The notes under the pieces are model-generated. The model did not search any database. It was not told the DNA's origin and saw only the letters and a program-made list of their open reading frames with translations. The translations under genes were made by a program, and so were the position numbers. DNA of 64,000 nt, taken from the NCBI RefSeq assembly GCF_000972845.2, contig NC_040016.1, forward strand, positions 3,554,701 through 3,618,700, read 5' to 3'. The DNA is from Larimichthys crocea (taxonomy: Eukaryota > Chordata > Actinopteri > Sciaenidae). Below are positions 24,848 to 36,200 of this stretch, piece by piece; the stretch's first letter is position 1, and each line of letters opens with the position of its first letter.

Positions 24848-25318
24848 TTATTTCCTACGCTTGCATTCCCCCAGAGCAATAGAGCACCCTGGGCCCACAT
24901 ATCCCCCAGGCCTGGCCTTGCATTTTAGCTGTGACCTACATTTAATTCCTTCCACAAGGACAGCGTTGGGCTTGACTCCTTGGACGACTTTGAGTTCATG
25001 GCTGGAAGTTGAGGAGTCGTCATGCTTGACATCTTCATTGGATCCAGCTCGGTGGTGTAGTTTGGCTTTTTTCTTCAGTATGTCTTCATCTTGCTTAAAT
25101 GTCACCTTTTTCTTTTTCTTGATTTTTACAGATGAATGTGGACCAGACTGATACGCGACTTTCATAGTTGTAGCAGGTTTCCTTTTCTTTTTGCGGACTC
25201 CAAAACATCCACAGAGCTTTAGAGATAAAAGAGTGAACATGACTATAGGCTGGTCATGCCATAGCAAATAAGAGATCCAGGTGAATGTGTCCAAATATCT
25301 TTGAGCGTCATTGTTCAC
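24848..25318 (-). other. unassigned open reading frame, 156 codons
   Basis: The longest uninterrupted minus-strand frame in the large intron that is not made of simple repeat. I do not recognise the product. It has a hydrophobic N-terminal part (residues 12 to 38, including FTLLSLKLCGCFG), then strongly basic clusters (RKKKRKP, KIKKKKKVTF, ILKKKAKLHH) and an acidic/Ser stretch. No start context, splice borders or family motif support it. The Lys runs come from A-rich codons, so chance or a decayed element is the likeliest explanation. Confidence refers to a real coding function. Confidence 0.12.
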
Positions 25319-27859
25319 TCTATGAAAATCTGCTCCACAGCAAAAAGCTTCAGCAGTAAAATTACAGCAGTAGTGTCCATATTTATATACTGGATCAAAT
25401 AAGCTTTTTAAAGCTGGCTTAAATAAAGCAGTCAGTACTGCTCATGTCCGTTGGTGAATTCTTTCTTTAAGGTGACAAAATAACTTCTCTGTGACATACA
25501 GTAACAGTACTGCAGCACAATGTCCTAAAAGCACAACATGGTTCACCAAGTTTCTGTTTGCTGGACAAACTAGGAGGAGGACCTCATTCTGACCTAAGGG
25601 CTTCTAAAACTGAGGGGAGCATCGCTGAAAAACTGCTGTGCTTATTAGGCTATGTAGCTTGGATTAGGCCCTGGGGGTCCGGAGAACATGACTAGTAAAG
25701 CGAATGTTATTACCAACCATACCAAGGATCTGAAGTCATTAATAAAATGGTAAAAGTAATCTGTTATCTTGGATTTATTTAAAAGATTTCTCAGCCTGTC
25801 AGTTACAGACAGTGATCAATGTTCATCTTCTCTGCAACGAACACACTGACCGACTCACATGTCAGTGTGTCACTGCTGGTGACATAACAACATGCACACG
25901 TTCCCTGGATGTCACACTGTATGGACATATTTAGCAATTTTGTGCACACCACAGCTATATCTGTGCATGAAATTAGCACTTTTTTTGCAGCATCTATCCA
26001 GTGTAATAATGTTTGCGACAGGTACATGTAGTCTCAAAAATTCTTGGAGCCGTTTAAAATAAGTGTTTTGGAATCCGTCATAGCAACACTAACCTTATTT
26101 CCCATCATGAAATAGTAAAGATTGAGTTCTTTGTGCTCAGGCCAGGTGAACCTGGCATGACTTAACATCAGGAAAGGTAAGTGACTTGACCAAACAAGTC
26201 AGTCAGGCTCTTATGAAAACACACTTACCCAAACACTGATGTAGGATGTGCCTGAAAGCTTCATTTTTGAAAACAACATGACTACACAAGCTAAGAAAAC
26301 TAGGATAATTCTGCAGTTTGAGTATATGTTCTTATGATTTCAAACACACTGAGACTTGAAAGACTTGAATCTGGACTGAAATCTTTACAGTTTCTCAAAC
26401 ACCCAATAATCAAGACAGTCTTTTCCATCATGAGCCATCTTTCTATCAGTGAAGTTTCTATCAGCTTCAGAGTATGCCCGAACTACACCAACAGATACAC
26501 AGACTTCAGTATGACCTAGATACCAACTCTTCAAAAGTCAGAGGATTCAGAGAAACAACGAGCACAGTAAGGTGGAAAACACCAATAATTCAGAGCACTG
26601 TGGGGTCATTCCTTGGGCAACTCAAAATTGCAGAATTGGAAATAAACTCACAACAAAACAAGGGGGGAAACGATGATGATGGTTAACTGATCAGTGCCAT
26701 CAGTGAAAAATAGGCCATCATAAATGTGTTTGGCAATGATTCATTATCATAATTGTTCTATTAATAGGTCCAGCTATTCTTATTAGGCTTGTGTGCTGGC
26801 ATTCAGGTCATTCAGGACAGGAGTTATTTGAAAGAGTGCATTTTAAGTAGTCTGTGACTGACATGGAAACAATGGCAGCACTCACAAACACGGTTTTCGG
26901 GAAAATTCTTTTCGTTTTCAACAATAAATGAGACACATCATCATTGACAACCACAGTTAAAGCTTGATTAAAATTTTCATGAGCATGATCCAGGAAACCT
27001 GTGGTGCTCAGTCCCTCTGAGCACTCCTTTCTGCACCTATCATCATTCCCTCCTCTGTTTTGTTTGTTCCCTCTTTTACCGGTCCTCCCATTTGTTCCAG
27101 TTCTTCAAATGTGTAGTTCTATAAACTCTCTTTTAATCTCTAAACCACTATTCATCTACTCTTTTCTTCCATACAAAGAATATTAGAGAGGTTAATACCA
27201 CAGACTACTCCACCCAGTCTCTGATCTGCTCATTTGTGTTCTCTCCGTCTCCAGTACGTTTGGCAGATGTGACAACTGCCTGTGTGGCCGGGCAAAACGG
27301 TTCCTGCTTTCGGGTTTGACTGGAGGACAACTGTGGTTTCTCTCGAGCCGCCGACTGAGTCCTGCCAAAAGCCCAAACTCCATTTTGCTGCTCTGATGTT
27401 GATGTTGGTGATCTCATGTAATCCAGAAGTACACTAAATAACTACTGCTTCATTTCTCTTGGCTGCCACTCATTTAAATGACCAGTCATGCCAAAATCCA
27501 GATGTAAAAAATAATGAAGATTAATATTTTAAATGCAGTGGTCAAATATTTTGTAAGGGAAAAGGAGAGACTGATGAGAACAATACTAAATATACTGCAG
27601 GGTATGGTCAACATTAATGTCCTTACAACGAATAATAACCTTAAATAACACATTGATAAAACTAAGGCCTTCATAACCCACAATGCAACTCTACCAGTTT
27701 AGTCTGAGATTTGGATGTTTTGTTTGTTAGTAGCAGCTGATATAGCCAGAGTCGCTAGCCTGCAGCAGAGATGAAGGGTTTTTTGTCCTTTTTTCAAACT
27801 TGCAGTCTTCAGCCCAAGCCGACGCCGACTCAAGTGACATCACTTGAGGCAATTCAAGT

Positions 27860-28053
27860 TAGATTAGATTAGATATACTTTATTCATCCCACCACGGGGA
27901 AATGTACTTGTTACAGCAGCAGAGGAAAGTGTAGCATACACTACAGAATTAGAAAAAGTAGAAAAGGCAAAAAAACCAACAACCCCACAATAAACAGACA
28001 GAAATTAAACAGACAGAAATATCTATAACCTGCACAATAAACACAAAAAACAA
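27860..28053 (+). mobile_element. short LINE-like 3' end insertion flanked by target duplication
   Basis: Starts TTAGATTAGATTAGATATAC, continues with the fish retroposon motif TTTATTCATCCC, ACCACGGGGAAATGTAC, and ends in an A-rich tail (AATAAACACAAAAAACAA). The flanks 27830-27859 and 28054-28080 are near copies of each other (TCAAGTGACATCACTT ... CAATTCAAGT), differing by a small internal indel. That marks a target-site duplication of roughly 27-30 bases, as made by target-primed retrotransposition. Confidence 0.75.
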
Positions 28054-28788
28054 TCAAGTGACATCACTTTCAATTCAAGTCACTGGAGCCACAAAAGGCT
28101 GTATACAACTTTTATTTACATATGCAGTGGACCTCCCAAAGACTTGTAAACAGACTTTGTCCAGTTAAAGGAGTCAGGAACAGGTTAAAGTCTGGCTTCT
28201 TCTGCTTTAGCATATCCAAGAGGTACGATGTGTGTGCATCCCTCATTTGTCTACTGTCCGTAGTCTGTGCACGTCTCAGGAGAGAAAGGAGAGAAGGGGT
28301 GAAGCTGTGGGCCAACATGATATGAACGCTAACAGCTCTGGCTCCCTGTCTAATAAAGATGGGTGCCTCAACATATAGCAAGCAAATGCTTTTGCTTAAT
28401 GTTGCCTGAATCGTGTTGCTTTGAAATGAAATGTGATGACTGTGTTACATTAAGGGCAGGCCTGGTAGTGGATTGAATTAGCCCTGCTGTATGCCTTTCA
28501 AAGAGTCCAGCCATGTCACTTTCAACTTAAACTCATTGCACGTGTTCCATCTAGCGTATTTCCTACACAGGCAGGATACCACAGAACTCATTTTTTCCAG
28601 TTAATTCATTCATGGTTTGGTTTATGATGGCAGAGGATGATGAAAAAGCCCAAGCTGAAATGCCTTGTTTGTCCATAGAGGAAACCAGAACATATTCACG
28701 TTTGCGAAGCTGAAATCTGAAGCTCAATTTTGTTTTCTTAAAAAAATGTCTGTTAAAACAGTTAAGATGATCAAATAGCTGGTGATTA

Positions 28789-28960
28789 GGGCCACCCCAG
28801 TAGTTCACCTGCTAGATCATGTGCCCCATGTACAAAGGGTTCTGACTGCAGTGGCCCAGGTTAAATTCCAACCTGCCTCTCTCCCTCTTTCCTGTCTGCC
28901 TTCAGTTGCACCATCAAATTATTGTGAAAAAAAAAAAAACAGAAAAAGAAAAGAAAAAAG
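28789..28960 (+). mobile_element. tRNA-derived SINE, diverged, with A-rich tail
   Basis: The head GGGCCACCCCAGTAGTTCAC and a decayed B-box GGTTAAATTCC (28859-28869) are followed by CTCTCCCTCTTTCCTGTCTG and CCTTCAGTTGCACCATCAA, the usual end of a common fish SINE, then an A-rich tail from 28924. It resembles the copy at 61432, which keeps a cleaner B-box. Confidence 0.65.
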
Positions 28961-29619
28961 GCTGGAGATCAATTTATTAGGTGACAACTAATGAATTAAT
29001 CACTGGAGCTCTACATAGAACTCTACAAAAACATATTTTCTCAGTAAGTCATACACAAGTGGTTTATTTGGCGAGGTATTTATGGTTTTTGTCTCATGGC
29101 AGTCGGAGTAAACACAGCAGGACACTAATGGATCTAACACACAATAAGCATGTGGATAAACAACATACAATCATATCAAATCTTTCTGGTGTGATCTGGT
29201 AGGCCTGGTTTTACAAACTGATCACATTAGGCTGGGTCGACTGTGGTATCTGCTTTGCCCAAACAAGCGGCCATATAAAGAATATTGCATGATGATCATA
29301 GAGAAACAATGTGGATAAATGGCCCTGCCTTGAAAATCTGTGAACATTCATGAACCCAACTGTTGTGCAGAAGCTATTACAGAAGCATTTCTCTAAATCT
29401 CTACAATAAACATGCTCTGATGTCAAGTTAGCCAGCTAGTCCACATTTTCCAAGAAGATACTGAGGCATGTCTTCATGGATAATTTTCGAGAAACAGACG
29501 ACTACATGCATGTGCACACACACAAACATAAGGAGGGGGGGGGCTAGCAGACACCCCGTCATATCCCAAAACCAAAACAGATCCATCCACCATCTTTGCC
29601 ACAGCTAGCCTGCCAGAGA

Positions 29620-29637
29620 TTTTTTTTTTTTTGGTGA

Positions 29638-29669
<32 letters not shown>
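29620..29669. repeat. T-run and (AC)n microsatellite
   Basis: A run of thirteen T at 29620-29632, then about fifteen AC units from 29639. Confidence 0.95.
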
Positions 29670-29670
<1 letters not shown>

Positions 29671-30414
29671 CAAATGCAGGAGGGGTGACGAGCTGACTGG
29701 GGTTTGTCAGCACGGCAGGGGGATGGAGCCATCTGTCCCAGTAAAGGGTTAATCCAACCAAAAACGCAGGCCGCAGATTCCAGCATTTTTCAGTCCTCAG
29801 ATTTCTAGCTACGTTCTGGCTACTTTTTGTTTCTTTGCTTTTTGGTTTTGTGGGGAGGAGGAGAGAAGGAAGAGGAGGAGGAGAAGGAGGAGGAGTTACA
29901 GTCTATCGTCTCGTCCAGCCTAACCATCCCACCTGATTCTTCAAACCCCAAAAAGCCAAAGAGTCCTCCCCATGTGGTGGCGGCAGGGAATTTAAATGTT
30001 AAATTGGACAGTTCACATTCTGTCTTCTTTTCAGTGATTGGTACGGATGCTTTTCATTTTGGGATGGAGTGTTTTGATGTCGGGGGGAGGGTGTTTTCAC
30101 TGCTCCGGCTGGCTGAAAGAGGCTCGCAATGAAGAGACGATGCACAAACACACACACAGACACACACATGCACACGCGCCACACCACAATGAGATCAAAA
30201 CAGGCCTTTCTCTGGACCTGTGACGTGCTCCGTTTTTCCCTTCATAAGCAATACTCTAAATGATTCCCATACAGAGGGATGTGAGGGAGAGAGGGGGGGG
30301 GTATCTGAGGACCGGGGGAAGGGAAGAGAGAGAGATTAGAATGTAGAAACAAAAAAAACCTGAAGGGCCAGTAGTGCAGTGTGAAGCTAAATCTGCCTGA
30401 AAATGCCCCCCGCG

Positions 30415-30438
30415 CACACACACACACACACACACACA
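30415..30438. repeat. (CA)n microsatellite
   Basis: Twelve CA units preceded by CGCG. Confidence 0.95.
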
Positions 30439-30539
30439 GCCGGCCTTTGTCTTTTTATTCCACCCAGAAAAAAAGCACCATGGGCTCTCTACTACCTACA
30501 GCAACATGAAAAAGGAAGAGAGAGAGGCTTTAAAATGAT

Positions 30540-30655
30540 ACATTTAGAGGGGCGGAGAGGGAGTAGGGACGGTGGAGAGGAGGGGGGGGTCATCCAGAGA
30601 TGAGGTGGATTGAGAGGGAGAGAAAGAAAGAGGGAGGATGGAGAGGTGGAAGCTA
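30540..30655. repeat. purine-rich tract
   Basis: More than 100 bases with very few pyrimidines on the plus strand, G-rich with AG motifs and a G8 run at 30581-30589. Open frames across it reflect composition only. Confidence 0.85.
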
Positions 30656-30812
30656 ACCATAGCATCCTGGAAGCTCCAGACAGACACACAGACAGGCAGC
30701 AGTTTGCTGCTGGAGGTAATGGCTTCCAATATGATCAAGCATGTCAACAGATCACATAGCCTTAACACAGCCATCGCAGAGCTGGAGTGCTTCCACCAGA
30801 AACACACATACT

Positions 30813-30814
<2 letters not shown>

Positions 30815-30854
<40 letters not shown>
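30815..30854. repeat. (AC)n microsatellite
   Basis: Twenty uninterrupted AC units. Confidence 0.97.
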
Positions 30855-30856
<2 letters not shown>

Positions 30857-31239
30857 GAAGTGACACTTTGAACACACAGGCATCAAACCGGGGCACAGTC
30901 AAACACAGACAGATGCACGCATACCTGAGACAGACAGACTCAGACAGACACACACAGCTTCCGTTTGACCACAACACATCAGCCTCCATTACTGCCAGCG
31001 ATGTGCCTCCGTCTCGCTCGCTCTGCTCCTGATGCCTTCCGCCTGATGCACAGCCATCCTCGCCGCCTGCCTCTCCATCCCAACCCCCAACCATTAAATC
31101 ACAGCAGCCCTCAGCCCTGAGTCTTTTCTCGAAATGAAACACCAGACAAAATACCTCAGTTAGGGAGCCTGTGAGGGTCTTCTTCTTCTCCTTCACCTAC
31201 AGTCCACAGAACAACACCTCGTCGACAGGACACGGAGCA

Positions 31240-31240
<1 letters not shown>

Positions 31241-31288
<48 letters not shown>
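31241..31288 (+). repeat. A48 homopolymer
   Basis: Forty-eight consecutive A. No SINE or processed-gene body was recognised on its 5' side and no duplication flanks it, so it is listed as a simple repeat. Assembly length is unreliable at such runs. Confidence 0.95.
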
Positions 31289-31291
<3 letters not shown>

Positions 31292-33721
31292 AATCCAATC
31301 AGGTGTGGATGAGTGGAAGAAAAACCAGTGCAGATTCACATTTCCTTCTCCTTTCCACCCTCCCCTTCCTCCTCCCGTGTGTCTGTCCTCTGTCCAGCTT
31401 TGGATTTGTGATGCTAAGCTAATGGGAGCTAAACTAAGCAGCATCCACACATTGGCTTATAATGCGCTCCGTCTCATACCCACACACACCAGTGCAAGGC
31501 TTCTGTATCTCCCTCTCTCTCTCTCACTGACTGAGCCCCGCTGTCTCCCGTCTCACAGGCACCCACATGCACCCGCCCACCTCCCCCCTCTCTCTCTCCC
31601 TCACTCACTCCCTCCCTCCCCTTCTTTTGGCTGTTCACCCCTATTCTTTCTTGTTCTCGCAGCTCCCATCTATTTTTTTTCCCCTCTCTACCCACACCTC
31701 TGTTTCTTTTCGGTCTTCCCTGGTGTCCTTACGCACACAAACCCATACACATGCTCTGAGTGTTTAACAAGTTCCAGACAAGTCATCCTTGACCAACATG
31801 AGAAGAGGACTGGAGTCGCGGGACGATTCCTGAAGGGAAGTGTGGAATAAGAAAGAGCTAAGACAAGGGAAATCTATGACGGGAGCTGGGCAAGAAGGCA
31901 TGGACCTAGGTGAAATTCACCTAGAGCAATATGAATTTACATGTCAGACACAGTTTTGCACAATTTCTAAAACACTCATTATTACAGGCGTCGATGAAGG
32001 GTATACAAGGGCAGGCAACACAAAGCCAACGGGACATCAGCGGGAATGAGCCGACTATGGAAGAATCCCAAAAGAAGGAGATCAAATGTCTAATAGAAGA
32101 TTCAAGATAAAACATGGACTAACGAAAAACAGTGATTGTGCTCAGTCAGAGTGACCAACTGGCACACATCACAAAAAAAAGGGAAAAAAGGCAACTCTGC
32201 ATGTGCAGGATTCATTTGTTATGCTCGACGGTCAGATGAGGGGGGATGGGGACCGCAGTGAGAAAATGTAAAAGAGGGGAAGGTCAAAGGTCATGTGATG
32301 TGCCATTCTCTGTCAGACAGACCATTAAATGTGTCTCTAATCAATACTTTAGACTCAAAGCAGGCATTCACATATGAAAACACACAATGTTGAGGACTCA
32401 AAGATGAGTATGCATACCACATATTCTTGGTTTTTGATTGTGCTGTTGACAGTTTTGTTTCACAATGGAACAGAGGAGGAGAAAAATGTAGCTAATTGTG
32501 ACCGGTGTTAAAGCAACCTCAGAAACATTCCAGGAAAAAATGTTAAATAAACAAAATGTAGCTTTCTCTTTGTTATTTTCACCAAATTTGACATCAAGAT
32601 CCTCAGCAAGATCCTCATTTGACATGAATGATGTTCTCGATTCCTGCCATGTCAGCAAAACAAAAACACACAAACATGTCTTACCTTAAAGCTAGACTCA
32701 GAATACAATTGTCAGTTTCTGAGGTATATCTAGCTAAAACTAATGAAGTCAAATCCAACATCGCTGCAATGAAATTACTACATTCACGAAGGCTGCAATG
32801 TTCAGTTGGAGTGGAAACTGTTTTAGAGAGGTGATCCAACTTGGCAATCATTTTTAAGGCTACACTCTGTTTGATATGAATGAAGGACAAAATATTAGAA
32901 ACACACAACAAAATCCTTCATTTCTGACTGTCACTAGATTATGATTGGCTAATTGTATGTTTCTTGACTGGTTAAATTGTGTCATATGCAATATAATAAG
33001 ATCATACCCAGATTTGTCAGACACAAAGACGCAAGACAATCCTCATTTAGAAATATACTCTTTATGTCCTTTACTGAGGCAAAGGCATCGTTGGCTCATA
33101 CCAACTCTAAACCTCTTGTCCTGCATTTGTGTGAAACTGTGTCAGTGATTGAGTACATGCCTACACTACATTGTATGCAATACTGTGTGTGGGTGGGTGG
33201 GGCAGTGGAGGCTATGAATCTGGGGGACTCCACCCATCATTCACTCTGTTTGACAACATTCCTTTGACTCCTGTTAATGGTGTTAGCTACACACACAAAA
33301 AAACTTCCCCGCCAGCATCAATTCAGCTCCTATTGTTTCCTACACAGCCTCCATCTGATCTACCTACAGCATGAGTCCAAATGTAATCAAACTGATGCTG
33401 GTACTGTGATGTGCCTAAAGTTCTTCCCCAAAGGTTGTGTGCGTATGAAGCGGGATTTGAAACATCTGAAACGCATTCAAAAGGGAAGGATAGCAAAAAT
33501 AGGAGAGAAGATGGTCTATAATGTAACTTTAATGACTTTCTCCATTGCATTGAATGTTGACTTCTATGTAAAGGAGTCTTAATGAATTGTCATCCCAAGG
33601 AGGTGACATTCATGCGTGCCTTCTCTTTATGCTTCCCTATAGTGTCAACAGTGTGCAACACTAGCTACGCTTAGATTAGAAATGCAGTTTAGCGCCAACA
33701 AACGACCGCCACCCACTACCA

Positions 33722-33860
33722 CAGTGGTGTTCGTGACCTGCCCACCCCTGTGCTACTTGACACAATATGTTATTTTCTATTCTCCACAACCATCTGGTGA
33801 CCCCTGGAAATTAACTCGCGAATCCCATGGGGGTTCTGACCCCAAGGTTGAGAACCACTG
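33722..33860. mobile_element. hAT-type non-autonomous element with 8-bp target duplication
   Basis: A 139-base element. The right end, reverse complemented, is CAGTGGTTCTCAACCTTGGG, a classic hAT terminal sequence. The left end is CAGTGGTGTTC, matching over the outer bases. The flanking octamers are CACTACCA (33714-33721) and CACTACAA (33861-33868), one mismatch apart, as expected of an aged hAT 8-bp target duplication. It encodes no protein. Confidence 0.82.
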
Positions 33861-35819
33861 CACTACAACACAGAGTCCAACAAGTATAAAGTCAAAGCTA
33901 ACGTTTTTGCATGTAAAGCATGTGAAATACATAGTGATATTGTGGTTTTAGCTGGCTTTAGATTACTTGGCAACGCAACAGATTTATGGGTTGACGAGGT
34001 CAGTTAATTCATCCAGACTCTCAAGATACATGCACTGTCATTGAGTTGCAGCTAGGTTAACCTTAGCTTGCCTGCCTGCAAAAGTTACCACTAACAGATA
34101 CTATCTGACTAAACATATTAATTATAACTTGCCAAATTACTTCAACAGCCAAAGTGATCGATGATACTACCTTATGTATTAAAATTGTGTTGACTTTTAG
34201 CCAATTATAAATAATGTTAATGGTACAAAGCAAAGGTGTAGAACAACAACTGCTTTATACTATCTAAGAGTGATGTAAGGCGGGAGTGGCCAACTACCTA
34301 GCTGTTAACTGAGGTTGGCTGGTTGGATGTGGCTTGGCTGCCAGGTCTGGGTCTGGCATTGGTTGCTTTGTGGTGTAATAATTTGCAAATGGCAAGCTAG
34401 TTAGTATCATGGAGCCAAAGGTACAAATACAAAGCAACAGGATGTCGACTGCAGTTCACTCAACAGTCAAAGGTGTCATTATTAAACAGTTAACCCAGAG
34501 TTAGATGAGATGATCAACACCACTCTCATGTCTGTATGGTAAATATGACACCTCAGACAGCAGCTAGTTAGCTTAGCATTGAGAAACAAGACAGGGTGAG
34601 ACATCTGCACTTGCTCGGTCCAAAGGGAACAAAATCTGCACCCCAGCCCCTTTAAAGCTCACTACCACGTTGTGGTTTTACATGGGGATACGTGCCCAAA
34701 TATTTATTGAAACAGCTGGCTCTGTCTGGAGTCATGTCATCACCACAAGGTTGTTGCAACCAGACTTCAGAAAGTTACCGTGCTGTGTACAGGGTCAGGC
34801 TAGCAAGTTTGTTTAAACACTTTTTTCCGGTCTACATGCTGAGTTTAAGTTACCCAGCTCCTGGCTATAACTGCATATAAAACAGACACAATATGGGAGT
34901 AGCATGAATATTCTCAACTAATTCTCAGACAGAAAGAAAATAAGTTGTATTTTATTTAAACTAAAATATAAACATAGATTTTATTGTATGGTATAAGTGC
35001 ATGGCAATATGTATCTGCAGCCTAACAACAATAAGCAAGAGGCTAATAAAGTTGCCTTACTGAGAGTGCCTACTTATGTTTACAGTGTCCACCAACAGAG
35101 AGTCAGTTCATGTATTTATCAGCTAAGTGTAAATTAAGTGATTTAATTGAAAGGTCGTATCCAACTGTGTCCAACAAGTCAGCTGTAGGGTGTAGTCAAA
35201 TACAGAGCACAGCAAATCTGGCTTTGTGATTCTGTGTAATTCAACTGGGAACTGGTAAAACAGGAGAGATGTGTCATTGAAAAGACATGTCCAAATGTGT
35301 TTATCTAGCCCCGACAAAGGCGCCATCCCTTCTGTAATGCATGTCAAACAGTGGACACACACCGAGCATATGACTGACGTACGTCCTCTTCTTGTGCGAT
35401 GAAAGTCAAAAAAGCCAAAAGAGAGTCTGAAATTTACTTCTGAATCTTCCTTTGTCTTTATTGTTCCCCGTTGTGATTCACCATCTTCTGCTGTTTAGGA
35501 ATGCCACAGTGAGTGAGAGCATTTCTTTTGTTCAGGTGACACAATGTGATTGCATCTGTGAATGCAATCTGTAACCTCACAAGTCCAACATCAGAACGGC
35601 TGTTTCTGTATGCACTGTACGCACAGACAGGCAGAAACATGATGAGACCCATACAACCACAACTCATATGTGTACATATGTTTATGTTAGCTTGACTGGC
35701 TAGCTGGAGCCATCATTGAATTGAGTGGTGTGAGAGTGTTTTTGCATCTCTCCATTCCCCTCTCTCTCCTCTCCACCCAACCACCTCCCCTCAAACTCCA
35801 CCCTACCCCCATCTCCATC

Positions 35820-36200
35820 CCCGCGGCTTCAGCCCCCCACCTCCCTCCGAGCCGCCCTCTTAGCCTATATACGGGTCGTCCAATCGTCTGTGCTGCTAGC
35901 CCTGCAATTCATCACACGTGCACGTGAGCACTAGCCTCTGCAAACCTCTCTCGTTTGACACACCGAGTCATCAGCATCACAACAACCACAGCAGACAATA
36001 CCGTTACTTGCCTAAGACGCAGGAGAGACCGGAGCTCTTGTTTCCGAGGCTCGTAGACACAGAATGCTGAGCTGTAAAATCAGGTGTGAACCAAACACAG
36101 CCACCGTCTCTTCTTCTCGCTGCCGCTGCAATCAACTAGCAGGAAAAATGACTGCGAGAGAGGGAGAGGAAGGGAGCAGAGAGAGGACGAGAGGCAGCGG
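35820..36200. promoter_or_regulatory. CpG-rich promoter-like patch inside magi1
   Basis: Roughly twenty CpG dinucleotides in under 400 bases, far more than in the surrounding AT-rich intron. It includes two abutting CACGTG boxes (35915-35926), a CTATATAC TATA-like motif near 35866 and a CCAAT motif near 35880. On the minus strand a possible splice donor GTAACG ends a candidate untranslated exon whose lower border is 36008. Transcription direction is not settled: the TATA-like motif can be read both ways. It could drive a shorter magi1 form starting at a downstream ATG, or an antisense RNA. Inferred from composition and motifs only. Confidence 0.4.

Noticed and set aside
30544..31196. Frames with long Cys-Val or Thr-His runs (also at 5.0, 29.5 and 45.8 kb)
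   Set aside because: Direct translations of CA/GT microsatellites.
31095..31300. A48 as the tail of a processed pseudogene or SINE
   Set aside because: No recognisable body on its 5' side and no matching flanking duplication.
31305..31850. 181-codon plus-strand frame, the longest on that strand
   Set aside because: Made of CT-rich simple sequence (Ser/Leu/Pro/His runs) next to A48, with other open frames overlapping it on both strands. No motif.
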